Part shown: in pieces, positions 14,504 to 22,777 of the stretch | How the letters are laid out: every line of letters starts with the position of its first letter | Numbering within the stretch: position 1 is the first letter of the stretch | Source: Nocardioides oceani | GTDB lineage: Bacteria; Actinomycetota; Actinomycetes; Propionibacteriales; Nocardioidaceae | Reading direction: 5' to 3' | DNA length: 64,000 bases | Assembly (NCBI RefSeq): GCF_030412965.1 | Contig: NZ_JAUHJQ010000005.1 | Coordinates: 62,001 to 126,000 of the forward strand | The notes under the pieces: model-generated | The model's database searches: none | What the model saw: the letters and a program-made list of their open reading frames with translations, nothing else | Told to the model about the DNA's origin: nothing | Program-made: the position numbers and the translations under genes

Positions 14504-15409
14504 TCACACCGTGACGGGCTTCCCGCCGGTGACGGCGATGACCTCCCCGGTGATGTAGCTGGCGTCCGCGGAGGCGAGGAACACGAACGCCGGCGCGACC
14601 TCGGCCGGCTGCCCGGCCCTCTGCAGCGGGGTGTCCTCGCCGAAGGTCTCGACCTTCTCCTCGGGCATCGTCGCCGGGATGAGCGGGGTCCAGATCGGGC
14701 CGGGCGCCACCGCGTTGACGCGGATGCCCTGCTCGCCCAGCTGCGCGGCCAGGCCGCGCGTGAAGTTGGCGATGCCCGCCTTGGTGGTCGCGTAGTCGAG
14801 CAGCGGCACCGACGGCGAGGACGCCTGCACGGACGTCGTGTTGATGATCGACGAGCCCTCGCCCAAGTGGGGGAGCGCCATCTTGCACAGCCAGAACATC
14901 GCGTAGATGTTCGTCTTCATCACCCGGTCGAGCTGCTCGGTGGTGATGTCGGCGATGCCGCCGGGCTGCGACATCTGGTACGCCGCGTTGTTGACCAGCA
15001 CGTCGATCCGGCCGAGCTCGCGGACCGCCGTGTCGACCAGCTCCCGGCAGGCCTCCTCGGAGGTCAGGTCGCCCGGCACGGTGACCGCGCGACGCCCCGC
15101 CTCCTCGACGAGCCGGGCGGTCTCCCGGCCGTCCTCGTCCTCGCCCTCGAGGTAGGCCAGCACCACGTCGGCACCCTCCCTGGCGAAGGCCAGCGCGACC
15201 GCGCGACCGATCCCGGAGTCGCCGCCGGTGATCACCGCGACCTTGTCCTTCAAGCGGTCGCTGCCGCGGTAGCTGCGCTCCCCGTGGTCGGGCTCCTGGC
15301 CCATCTCCCGCGTGACCGACTCCTCCGATCCCGGCGGGGGGAGCTGCTCGCCCTCGGTGTCGGGCTGCTCGTGGGCGCCGTGCTTCTCGCCGAGGTCGCT
15401 CTCGCTCAT
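14504..15409 (-). CDS. Short-chain dehydrogenase/reductase (general-stress type)
   Basis: The 301-residue protein has a 45-residue polar N-terminal extension, then a full SDR fold: NAD(P) motif ITGGDSGIGRA, NNAA strand-4 motif, INTTS with the catalytic Ser, and the YATTK catalytic Tyr/Lys pair, ending in ITGEVIAVTGG. The long extension and GGDSGIG motif are typical of YdaD/YghA/YhdF-like stress-induced SDRs that act on aldehydes or sugars. ATG 15409 was chosen because it precedes the extension seen in that group. It follows the Rv2629-like gene on the same strand with 25 bp between, suggesting one stress-related operon. Confidence 0.88.
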   Translation of the reverse strand: MSESDLGEKHGAHEQPDTEGEQLPPPGSEESVTREMGQEPDHGERSYRGSDRLKDKVAVITGGDSGIGRAVALAFAREGADVVLAYLEGEDEDGRETARLVEEAGRRAVTVPGDLTSEEACRELVDTAVRELGRIDVLVNNAAYQMSQPGGIADITTEQLDRVMKTNIYAMFWLCKMALPHLGEGSSIINTTSVQASSPSVPLLDYATTKAGIANFTRGLAAQLGEQGIRVNAVAPGPIWTPLIPATMPEEKVETFGEDTPLQRAGQPAEVAPAFVFLASADASYITGEVIAVTGGKPVTV

Positions 15410-15434
15410 CGGTCCGTCCTCTCGTGGGGGGTGT

Positions 15435-16544
15435 TCAGGAGTCCTGGCTGCCGACGGTCGGCTGGTCCCAGCGCAGGAGCGCGGCGACCGGCTCACCGCC
15501 CATCGCCTGGTGGGGGCTCACGGTGACCGAGGCGTCGGTGAGGACCGCGGCGGCGATCAGGGCCTGGTCGGCGCGCAGCGGCTGGGCGGGGACGCCGTCG
15601 CCGAGGTGGAGTCCCTCGTACTTCGACGGGTCCAGCTCGACCTCCGCGGCCTTGGTCGGGTCGAGCAGGAGGGTGTCGACCTGCCCGCGGACGAAGGCGT
15701 CCGCGACGTCGTCGATCCCGCTGGCGACGGCCTCGCCGCGACCCAGCCGCTCGCGCAGCTCGTGGACGGCGCCGAGCCGGCGCTGGACGACCTGCTCCAT
15801 CAACGCCTCGCGGATCGCCCGCTGCAGCGCCTCGTCGCCGCCGTCCTCGGCGCGCTGGCCGCTGCTGAGCTCGACGACCTCGGCGGGCGAGCCCTCGAGC
15901 TTGTCCTTGACCATGCCCTTGGACTGCGGGTCGCCGGCGAGCAGCACCAGGCGGTGGCCCGCGCGGACGTGCGAGGTGATCGCGTCGACGACCTCCTCGG
16001 CGCTGTCGCGCCAGGCGTTCTCGGCTCGCAGCTCGTAGTGCTTCTGGGCCCACCCGCCGACCGAGACCTTGTTGATGTCGTCGGCGCGCTGGTCGTCGAC
16101 CTCGATGCTCTGCTCCTCCAGCGCCGTCGGCACGTCGGAGACGTGCACCGCCACGTCGCCACCGGTGTGGTCGACGACCGCCAGCACGAACGACACCGTG
16201 CTGTCCCGGTGCTCGACCCAGGCGGCGAGGTCCGGCAGCGGGCCCCACGTCGCGACCGGCTGGTCGACCTGGACCGAGGCCACCTCCTCGAGCACCACGC
16301 CGTCGGCATTGGCGACCACGAGCCGGCCGACCGGCGCCGGCTGGTCGGCCGGCTCGGACAGCACGCGGGTCACCGTCTCGACGACGGCGTCGTCGGCGCC
16401 CTGCTCGCGCAACTGGTCGGCGGCGGCACGCACCCGGAGCTCGTGTTCGTGCTCGCCGTTCTCGGTGCCGTGGCTGACGTCGACGAACGCGGTGGCGAAG
16501 GGCCCGGCCGCCTGCTTGATCTTGCTGAAGTCGGTGGTGTCCAT
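15435..16544 (-). CDS. Rv2629-like protein with eRF1-type (Vms1/baeRF) fold
   Basis: The 369-residue protein resembles the mycobacterial dormancy-region protein Rv2629 and bacterial baeRF proteins, which share the archaeal/eukaryal release-factor fold (IKQAAGPFATAFVDVSHGTENG, RLVVANADGVVLEE, QKHYELRAENAWRDSAEEVVDAI, LVLLAGDPQSKGMVKDKL). Members are proposed to act on ribosome-bound peptidyl-tRNA or in hibernation, but the biochemical role is not settled. It is upstream of a general-stress SDR in the same direction. A possible leaderless start is suggested by an AACCGT box 6 nt before the ATG, one mismatch from TANNNT. Confidence 0.75.
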   Translation of the reverse strand: MDTTDFSKIKQAAGPFATAFVDVSHGTENGEHEHELRVRAAADQLREQGADDAVVETVTRVLSEPADQPAPVGRLVVANADGVVLEEVASVQVDQPVATWGPLPDLAAWVEHRDSTVSFVLAVVDHTGGDVAVHVSDVPTALEEQSIEVDDQRADDINKVSVGGWAQKHYELRAENAWRDSAEEVVDAITSHVRAGHRLVLLAGDPQSKGMVKDKLEGSPAEVVELSSGQRAEDGGDEALQRAIREALMEQVVQRRLGAVHELRERLGRGEAVASGIDDVADAFVRGQVDTLLLDPTKAAEVELDPSKYEGLHLGDGVPAQPLRADQALIAAAVLTDASVTVSPHQAMGGEPVAALLRWDQPTVGSQDS

Positions 16545-16653
16545 GGGTCGACGGTTCCCCGCCGCCGCTGCCGGATACGGCGGCCGACCGTGCCCGACGG
16601 CACCGGCCTAGAGTGGCCCACGCCACGTCGTACGCGTCCGCTCTGGAGGTCCC

Positions 16654-18186
16654 GTGCTCGTCCCGTTCAGCGTCTCCGACTTCATCGACCGAGCGGTCAC
16701 GGTCTACCCCGACCGCACCGCCGTCGTCGACGAGCCGCAGCAGCCTGCGCCGTCGCTGGGCACGCCGACGTACCGCGAGCTCGGCGACCTCGCCGCGCGC
16801 CAGGCCGCGCACCTCGACGAGCTCGGCATCGGCGTCGGCGAGCGGGTGGCGGTCGTCAGCCACAACAGCGCCCGGCTGCTCGGCTCGTTCTTCGGGGTCG
16901 CCGGGTCCGGCCGTGTGCTGGTGCCGGTGAACTTCCGGCTGCGCCCCGACGAGGTGCGCTACATCGTCGAGCACTCCGGCGCCCGCGCGCTCTACGTCGA
17001 CCCCGAGCTCGAGGACGCGCTCGGCGGGGTCGTCGCCGAGCACCGGTTCACGCTCGGCCACGACGAGGACCTGTACGCCGCGCCCGGTGCGACGCCGCGG
17101 GCGTGGGAGCCCGACGAGAGCGCGACGGCGTGCATCAACTACACCTCGGGCACGACCGCCCGGCCCAAGGGCGTGCAGATCACCCACCGCAACATCTGGG
17201 TCAACGCGGTCACCTTCGGCCTGCACGCCGGCCTGACCGACCGCGACGTCTACCTGCACACCCTCCCGATGTTCCACGCCAACGGCTGGGGCATGCCGTT
17301 CGCGACGACCGGCCTGGGCATCAAGCAGGTCGTCATCCGCAAGATCGACGGCGCGGAGATCCTCCGTCGCGTGCGCGACCACGGCGTGACCGTCATGTGC
17401 GCCGCGCCGGCCGTCGTCGCCGCGGTCCTCGACGCGCTGCCGACGTGGGAGGGCGAGGTGCCCGGCCGGGACCGCGTCCGGATCATCGTCGCCGGCGCAC
17501 CGCCGCCGACGCGCACGGTCGCGCGGGTCGAGGAGGAGCTGGGCTGGGAGTTCATCCAGATCTACGGCCTCACCGAGACCTCGCCGCTCCTGACGGTCAA
17601 CCGGACGCGCGCGGAGTGGGACGACCTCTCCGCCGAGGAGCGCGCCGCCAAGCTGGTGCGGGCCGGCGCGCCCGCCCTCGGCGTACGGCTCTCGACGGGG
17701 CCCGAGGGCGAGGTGCTCGCCCGGTCGAACGTCGTCATGGACGGCTACTGGGAGCAGCCCGAGGAGTCCGCGACAGCGCTCGACGGCGGGTGGTTCCACA
17801 CCGGCGACGGCGGCACGATCGGCGACGACGGCTACCTGACGATCTCGGACCGCAAGAAGGACGTGATCATCACCGGCGGCGAGAACGTCTCCTCCATCGA
17901 GGTCGAGGACGTGCTGTTCTCCCACCCCGCGGTCGCGGAGGTCGCCGTGATCGGCGTCCCCAGCGAGAAGTGGGGCGAGACGATCAAGGCCCTCGTCGTG
18001 CTCGCCGAGGGCGCGTCGGCCACCGAGGCCGAGCTGATCGCCTGGTGCAAGGACAAGGCGGCGGGCTACAAGGCGCCGACGTCGGTCGAGTTCCGCGAGG
18101 AGCTCGCCCGCACCGCGACCGGCAAGCTGCAGAAGTTCAAGCTGCGCGCGGAGTACTGGCAGTCCCAGGAGCGCCAGGTCAACTAG
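16654..18186 (+). CDS. Acyl-CoA synthetase (AMP-binding, ANL superfamily)
   Basis: The 510-residue enzyme carries all ANL motifs: phosphate loop YTSGTTARPKGV, aromatic A4/A5 motif IQIYGLTETSP, WFHTGDGG, the hinge SDRKKDVIITGGENVSS, and the C-terminal catalytic Lys in RTATGKLQKFKLR. It activates a carboxylic acid with ATP and links it to CoA. The length and motifs fit medium- or long-chain fatty-acid CoA ligases, but substrate cannot be fixed. GTG 16654 has GGAGGT 5 nt upstream; a TAGAGT box near 16610 may be the -10. It converges with the next gene so that both stop codons lie in one CTAG. Confidence 0.9.
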   Translation: MLVPFSVSDFIDRAVTVYPDRTAVVDEPQQPAPSLGTPTYRELGDLAARQAAHLDELGIGVGERVAVVSHNSARLLGSFFGVAGSGRVLVPVNFRLRPDEVRYIVEHSGARALYVDPELEDALGGVVAEHRFTLGHDEDLYAAPGATPRAWEPDESATACINYTSGTTARPKGVQITHRNIWVNAVTFGLHAGLTDRDVYLHTLPMFHANGWGMPFATTGLGIKQVVIRKIDGAEILRRVRDHGVTVMCAAPAVVAAVLDALPTWEGEVPGRDRVRIIVAGAPPPTRTVARVEEELGWEFIQIYGLTETSPLLTVNRTRAEWDDLSAEERAAKLVRAGAPALGVRLSTGPEGEVLARSNVVMDGYWEQPEESATALDGGWFHTGDGGTIGDDGYLTISDRKKDVIITGGENVSSIEVEDVLFSHPAVAEVAVIGVPSEKWGETIKALVVLAEGASATEAELIAWCKDKAAGYKAPTSVEFREELARTATGKLQKFKLRAEYWQSQERQVN

Positions 18187-19184
18187 CCCCGCCGTCGGTC
18201 GGCCGCGGGGGTGACCTCGCCGGTCAACGGGTCGACGACGTCGCCCGGCCGGTCGACCAGGATCGGTCCGACCACGGCCCGGTCCTCGACGACCTCGCCC
18301 GGCTCCACGACGTGCTGGCCCGCCCAGACCTCGCCCGCCTCGAGCGCGGTCGTGCGGGACCCCAGGAACGCGTACGTCGTCGGGTCGAGCAGCAGCTCCG
18401 AGCGGACGCGCATGCCGTCGGCGCCATCGCCCTCGAAGGTGATGGCGACGACGGCGCGACCGAGCAGGTCCGGCGGGGCGTCCAGGTCGACGTCGACCCC
18501 CGGGATGGTGGCCAGCGCCCGGAACAGGTCGGCCAGCGTGGGGGAGGGCAGGAGGCGTCGGGCGAGGACGTCGGCGACGGCGTCGAAGTCGCGGGCGGCC
18601 GCCGAGTCGCCGTCGGGGTCGGCGAGCTCGCTGTCGGCGAGGGCGTCGAGCAGCGCGTCCGGCGCCGAGGGCAGGGCCGTTGCGGCGTCGTAGTCGGACT
18701 CGGGCGTCGCGTTCCGTGCGAGCAGCTCCGGCTCGACCGTGGCGACGGAGACGTCCGACAGGTCGTCGGAGGACGCGTCGGCGTACCTGCTGCCGTCGAA
18801 GGTGACCCACCCGTAGCCCCGCAGCGCGGGATCCGGGTCGAACGGGACGCCCGGGGCGGTGGTGGCAGCCGTGGAGTAGTAGAGCCACTGCCGGTCGCCG
18901 GGACGAGGTGCGCCGGCGGCCTTGACCGTGGTCGCGGCCCGCTCGAGGAGCGCGGCGGCTCGGCTCGGCGGCGCGGCGGGCCCGGACTGGAGCGCCACGA
19001 GGGTGCCCGTGGCCACGACGACGGCAGCAGCCGCCAGCCACGGTGTGGTCCGGCCCCGGCGGGCGGATTCGACGGCGGCGGCCGCGGTGCCGGCGGTGCC
19101 GGCGGCGGCGAAGTCGATCGGGGGCAGGGGGTGCTCCGCCGGGGCGTCCGAGCGGAAGGACCGGACGAGGTCGAGGTCGCTCAT
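18183..19184 (-). CDS. CU044_5270-type membrane protein paired with an ECF sigma factor
   Basis: The 333-residue protein has a short cytoplasmic N-terminus (about 48 residues, SDLDLVRSFRSDAPAEHPLPPID), one membrane segment (WLAAAAVVVATGTLVAL) and a large outside domain with WLYYSTA, GWVTFDGSRYAD, VVAITFEGD and LLLDPTTYAFLGSRT. This is the layout of the actinobacterial CU044_5270 family, whose genes regularly follow ECF sigma genes. ATG 19184 overlaps the sigma stop as ATGA, showing coupling. An anti-sigma-like or sensing role is plausible, but no zinc anti-sigma motif (HxxxCxxC) is present in the N-terminus. Confidence 0.78.
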   Translation of the reverse strand: MSDLDLVRSFRSDAPAEHPLPPIDFAAAGTAGTAAAAVESARRGRTTPWLAAAAVVVATGTLVALQSGPAAPPSRAAALLERAATTVKAAGAPRPGDRQWLYYSTAATTAPGVPFDPDPALRGYGWVTFDGSRYADASSDDLSDVSVATVEPELLARNATPESDYDAATALPSAPDALLDALADSELADPDGDSAAARDFDAVADVLARRLLPSPTLADLFRALATIPGVDVDLDAPPDLLGRAVVAITFEGDGADGMRVRSELLLDPTTYAFLGSRTTALEAGEVWAGQHVVEPGEVVEDRAVVGPILVDRPGDVVDPLTGEVTPAADRRRG

Positions 19185-19828
19185 GAGCGGGTCTCCTGGG
19201 AGTCGAGCGGGAGTGAGGTCGGGGCGGCGTCGGGGGCGGTCGCGGGCACGTCGGGCGGGCGTCCGGGAACGTGGTCGGCGACGGCCTCGCGCACCTTGCG
19301 GCGGGCGCGGTGCAGCCGGGAGCGGACGGTGCCGACCGGGAGGCGCAGGGCCTGGGCGACCTCGTCGTAGGTGAGGTCGGCCCACGCCACCAGCAGCAGC
19401 GTGTCCCGGTCGCCCGGGGAGAGGGACGCGAGCGCCTCCGCGAGGGGCCGGCTCAGTGCCTCGGCGGCCAGCCGTTGGTCGGCCCGCTCGACCCAGGAGT
19501 CCGCGACCTCGTCGACGCCGGTCCGGGCCAGCGCCCTGAGCGCCCGGACCTCGGCTCGCCGGTGCCGGGCTGCGAGGTTGCTGGCGATGCCGTAGAGCCA
19601 CGGCCGGGCGTGCGGCGCCCGGGCGGCGTCGAACCTGTCGCGGACCCGGAACGCCGTCGTGAAGGTGTCGGCCGTGAGGTCGTCGGCGATGTCGACGCCC
19701 AGACGACGGGCGAGGTAGCGGTGGATCGCCGGCCCGTGCCGTGCGTACAGGTCACCGAACTCGGACGGGTCCACCACCGACGCGGCGATGATCTGGGCGT
19801 CCGAGCGCACGGGATCGATGGGGATCAC
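19181..19828 (-). CDS. ECF RNA polymerase sigma factor
   Basis: From GTG 19828 the protein has 215 residues with region 2 (FGDLYARHGPAIHRYLARRLG..., DDLTADTFTTAFRVRDRFD, ARPWLYGIASNLAARHRR) and region 4 (LASLSPGDRDTLLLVAWADLTYDEVAQALRLPVGTVRSRLHRARRKV). The C-terminus has a Pro-rich 30-residue tail. The frame is open further upstream, but those residues lie in repeat DNA and look non-coding. It directly precedes a membrane partner gene, so it probably responds to an envelope signal. Its own control region contains the 94-bp repeat array. Confidence 0.85.
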   Translation of the reverse strand: MIPIDPVRSDAQIIAASVVDPSEFGDLYARHGPAIHRYLARRLGVDIADDLTADTFTTAFRVRDRFDAARAPHARPWLYGIASNLAARHRRAEVRALRALARTGVDEVADSWVERADQRLAAEALSRPLAEALASLSPGDRDTLLLVAWADLTYDEVAQALRLPVGTVRSRLHRARRKVREAVADHVPGRPPDVPATAPDAAPTSLPLDSQETRS

Positions 19829-19938
19829 GACCTCTGTTGCCCGCTGGACGCCTGCGGGTTCACGCCTCGCCCGGTCCTGGGCAGCGTCGCCCTGCGGGGG
19901 CCGGCCGTGCGAGCACCCGTGGAGCCTAGGCCGGCGGC

Positions 19939-20305
19939 GGTCGTCCGCGAGCCGCGAGCCGGGGCCGGGGGTCGCTGTCGGCTCACGGGGTTTCGACAAC
20001 GCTCGCTGGCGCTCGCTGCTCAACCGGCGGAGGGTCGGCCGCGAGCCGCGAGCCGGGGCCGGGGGTCGCTGTCGGCTCACGGGGTTTCGACAACGCTCGC
20101 TGGCGCTCGCTGCTCAACCGGCGGGGGTGGGCCGTGAAGCGCGACCCGGGGCCGGGGGGTCGCTGTCGGCTCACGGGGTTTCGACAACGCTCGCTGGCGC
20201 TCGCTGCTCAACCGGCGGGGGTGGGCCGTGAAGCGCGACCCGGGGCCGGGGGGTCGCTGTCGGCTCACGGGGTTTCGACTCGCTCGCTGGCGCTCGCTGC
20301 TCGAC
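19939..20305. repeat. Four-copy 94-bp tandem repeat array
   Basis: A repeat unit recurs with an exact 94-bp period; its core, TTTCGACAACGCTCGCTGGC, starts at 19991, 20085 and 20179, and a diverged copy starts at 20273. Each unit contains GGGGTCGCTGTCGGCTCACG, the core, and GCTCGCTGCTCAACCGGCGG. The core can fold on itself through GGTTTCGA/TCAACC and the palindromic GCTCGCTGGCGCTCGC piece. The 537-bp gap from 19829 to 20365, between the divergent sigma gene and a small acidic gene, is otherwise without a visible gene. The core is shared with the array at 40029-41160. It is not a CRISPR: there are no spacers of constant length between short repeats. Confidence 0.9.
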
Positions 20306-20365
20306 CGCGGGGGTCGTCCGGCGACGGCGGCGGATCACCTGCGGGGCGCGGGGCACCGGCGGGCC

Positions 20366-20512
20366 ATGACCGAGCAGAGCAACGAGGACCTGTCGCCGCT
20401 GGACCTCTCGGAGGTCGCCGACGAGTCGGCGGAGGAGTCGACCGGGCACGAGCGGGCGATCGTGGGCGACGGGCCCGGCGGGGACACCGTGCCGGAGGAC
20501 GACGCGCAGTAG
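20366..20512 (+). CDS. Small acidic protein, 48 aa
   Basis: ATG 20366 opens a short frame whose product is rich in Glu, Asp and Ser (MTEQSNEDLSPLDLSEVADE ... GPGGDTVPEDDAQ). It has no hydrophobic segment and is probably disordered. There is no strong ribosome site, and the coding case rests on codon bias and on the pattern of similar short acidic actinobacterial proteins. It lies just after the repeat array. Confidence 0.45.
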   Translation: MTEQSNEDLSPLDLSEVADESAEESTGHERAIVGDGPGGDTVPEDDAQ

Positions 20513-20543
20513 CGCGCGACGACCCCGGTCGACGGCAGAGGCG

Positions 20544-20849
20544 TCAGCCGCGGACGTCGAGGACGACCTCGAACTCCAGCAGCGAGGCGCCGGTGGAGAC
20601 CGGGCCACCGGCGGGGGCGCCGGCGTGCGCGGCACGGGCGTCGCCGTCGCGCCAGGCCTCGAACGACGCGTCGTCCTCCCAGTGCGTGACCACGAAGTAG
20701 CGGTCCTCGCCGGCGACGGGGCGCAGCAGCTGGAAGCCGAGGAAGCCGGGCGTGCCCTCGACGGCGCCGGCGCGGGCGGCGAACCGCTTCTCGAGCTCGG
20801 GACCGGCCTGCGGGGGGACGGAGATGGCGTTGATCTTCACGACGGGCAT
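20544..20849 (-). CDS. Antibiotic biosynthesis monooxygenase (ABM) domain protein, possible heme oxygenase type
   Basis: The 101-residue protein is a single ABM ferredoxin-like fold: VVKINAISVPPQAGPELEKRF, GFLGFQLLRPVAGEDRYFVVTHWEDDASFEAW, ending LLEFEVVLDV. This pattern (GFLGFQLL...YFVVTHWED) matches actinobacterial proteins annotated as heme-degrading monooxygenases of the IsdG/MhuD type, but the heme-ligand His cannot be confirmed. The ATG lies 7 nt after TAGGCT on the - strand, so it is probably leaderless. Confidence 0.75.
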   Translation of the reverse strand: MPVVKINAISVPPQAGPELEKRFAARAGAVEGTPGFLGFQLLRPVAGEDRYFVVTHWEDDASFEAWRDGDARAAHAGAPAGGPVSTGASLLEFEVVLDVRG

Positions 20850-20889
20850 GGTCCCGAGCCTAGGGAGGGCCCGGCGATAGCCTGACGCG

Positions 20890-22008
20890 GTGCCCGCCCT
20901 GAAGGACGTCGTCGACCTGCTGCACACGTGGTACCCGCCGGCCACCGCCGAGGCCTGGGACGCCGTCGGCCTCGTGCACGGCGACCTGGCGGCGCCGGTG
21001 GCGAAGGTGATGCTCGCCGTCGACCCCACCGAGCTCGTCGCGCACGAGGCCGCCGCGTGGGGCGCCGACCTGCTCGTCGCGCACCACCCGCTGTTCCTCA
21101 AGCCCGTGCACGGCTTCACGACGGAGACGCCGAAGGGCCGCACGCTGACCACGCTCAGCCGCGCGGGGTGCGCGCTCCTGGCGGCGCACACCAACGCCGA
21201 CCAGGCCGTTGGCGGGGTCTCGGAGTCCATGGCGCTGGCGCTCGGCCTCACCGACCTCCGCCCGCTGGTGCCGGCGCCGGCCGCGCCGCTGGACAGGCTG
21301 ACGGTGTTCACGCCGGCCGACAGCGCGGACGCGGTCCGCGCCGCGCTCGCCGAGGCCGGGGCCGGGCAGCTCGGCGACTACGACCAGGCCTCGTTCACCA
21401 GCGCGGGGGAGGGCCGCTTCCGGCCGCTGCCCGGCGCGGACCCGACCATCGGCGAGGTCGGGCGAGCCGAGGTGGTCGACGAGGTGAGCATCCAGGTGGT
21501 CCTGCCGCGCGGGCGGCGTACGGCGGTCGTCCGGGCGCTGCTCGCGGCGCACCCCTACGAGGAGCCGGCGTACGACGTCGTCGAGGTCGCCGACCCCGGG
21601 ACCGCGACCACCGGCACCGGGCGGGTGGGCGAGGTCGCGCCGATGACCCTGCGGGCGTTCGCCGAGCGGGTCCGCGACGCACTGCCGGCGACCGCCCACG
21701 GCGTGCGCGTGGGCGGCGACCCCGACCGGGAGGTACGTCGCGTGGCGCTCTGCGGCGGGGCCGGCGACTTCCTGCTGGACCGGGTCCGGGGGAGCGACGT
21801 CGACGTGTACGTGACCAGCGACCTGCGTCACCACCCCGCGGCCGAGTTCCTGGAGCACGGCGGCCCGGCGCTGGTCGACGTGGCGCACTGGGCGGCGGAG
21901 TGGACCTGGCTGCCGGTGCTCGAGAGGCGGCTCCAGGCGGCCCTGGGCGGTACGGTGAGCACCCGCGTGAGCACGACGTCCACCGACCCGTGGACCTTCC
22001 GCGCCTGA
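20890..22008 (+). CDS. Nif3-like dinuclear metal-centre protein
   Basis: The 372-residue protein shows the NIF3/YbgI family: AWDAVGLVHGD near the N-terminus, DLLVAHHPLFLKPVHGF (metal-binding HH), AAHTNADQAVGGVSE, and the C-terminal GGAGDFLLDRVRGSDVDVYVTSDLRHHPAAEFLEHG. The middle insert (residues 120-230) holds the PII-like domain with AHPYEEPAYDV. Family members form hexamers with two metals and were linked to GTP cyclohydrolase-like activity; the in vivo role is unsettled. GTG 20890 follows TAGCCT by 6 nt, a leaderless start. It heads a block with the zinc-ribbon and RNase H genes, as in mycobacteria (Rv2230c-Rv2228c). Confidence 0.9.
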   Translation: MPALKDVVDLLHTWYPPATAEAWDAVGLVHGDLAAPVAKVMLAVDPTELVAHEAAAWGADLLVAHHPLFLKPVHGFTTETPKGRTLTTLSRAGCALLAAHTNADQAVGGVSESMALALGLTDLRPLVPAPAAPLDRLTVFTPADSADAVRAALAEAGAGQLGDYDQASFTSAGEGRFRPLPGADPTIGEVGRAEVVDEVSIQVVLPRGRRTAVVRALLAAHPYEEPAYDVVEVADPGTATTGTGRVGEVAPMTLRAFAERVRDALPATAHGVRVGGDPDREVRRVALCGGAGDFLLDRVRGSDVDVYVTSDLRHHPAAEFLEHGGPALVDVAHWAAEWTWLPVLERRLQAALGGTVSTRVSTTSTDPWTFRA

Positions 22009-22033
22009 CCCCATCTGAACAAGGAGTGTTCCG

Positions 22034-22777
22034 CTGAAAGCCGACCCCGCCGCCCAGCTCGCGCTGCTCGAGGTCCAGGAGATCGACGCCCGGCTCGACC
22101 AGCTGCGCCACCAGCGGTCCCACCTGCCCGAGCTCGCCGAGATCGCCGACCTCGAGGCCAGCCGGAAGGGCGTCGACGACCAGGCCCGGGACGCTCGGAT
22201 CCTCGTCGACGACCTGACCGCGGAGCAGGCCAAGGTCGACGCCGACGTCGAGGCGGTCCGCACGCGCCGCACCCGCGACCGCGACCGGATGGACCAGGGA
22301 CTGGTCAGCAACCCCAAGGACCTCGAGCGGATGCAGCGCGAGCTGGAGTCCCTCGAGCGCCGGATCGGGTCGCTGGAGGACGACGAGCTCGAGGTCATGG
22401 AGAAGCTCGAGGAGGCGCAGCGCGCGCTGGCCCACCTCGACGAGCAGCTCCGGGCGCACGACGAGCGGCTGGCGGCGCTGGCCGCCGAGCGCGACCGCCG
22501 CTTCACCGAGATCGACGCCGAGCTCGCGACCGTCGAGGGCGGCCGCGGCGCGAAGGTCGAGGGCGTCCCCACCGACCTCCTCGCCCTCTACGACAAGCTG
22601 CGGGCCAGCAAGGGCGGGGTCGGCGCCGCCGAGCTGCGCGCCCGCCAGTGCGGCGGCTGCCGGCTGACGCTGGACAACGCCGAGCTCGCGGTCATCGCGC
22701 GCACCCCGGTCGACCAGGTCGTCCGGTGCGAGGAGTGCTCGCGGATCCTCGTGCGCACGCCCGAGTCGGGGCTGTGA
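22034..22777 (+). CDS. C4 zinc-ribbon coiled-coil protein with a likely CTG start
   Basis: The 247-residue protein is mostly a long coiled coil (residues 10-175; LEVQEIDARLDQLRHQRSHL, LERMQRELESLERRIGSLEDD) followed by a C-terminal C4 zinc ribbon (CGGCRLTLDNAELAVI...VVRCEECSRIL). Such proteins are conserved in actinobacteria between Nif3-like and RNase H genes. The family sequence begins (M)KADPAAQLALLEVQ; the only in-frame codon there is CTG at 22034, 7 nt after AAGGAG (22021-22026). The first ATG, at 22289, would remove half the coiled coil. Function is unknown; RNA or protein binding is usually proposed. Confidence 0.85.
   Translation: MKADPAAQLALLEVQEIDARLDQLRHQRSHLPELAEIADLEASRKGVDDQARDARILVDDLTAEQAKVDADVEAVRTRRTRDRDRMDQGLVSNPKDLERMQRELESLERRIGSLEDDELEVMEKLEEAQRALAHLDEQLRAHDERLAALAAERDRRFTEIDAELATVEGGRGAKVEGVPTDLLALYDKLRASKGGVGAAELRARQCGGCRLTLDNAELAVIARTPVDQVVRCEECSRILVRTPESGL

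Noticed and set aside
19939..20305. CRISPR array
   Set aside because: The period is 94 bp with near-identity over the whole unit; there are no variable spacers and no cas genes.
22289..22777. Zinc-ribbon protein starting at ATG 22289
   Set aside because: This would drop half of the coiled coil, has no ribosome site, and ignores the AAGGAG/CTG start at the family N-terminus.
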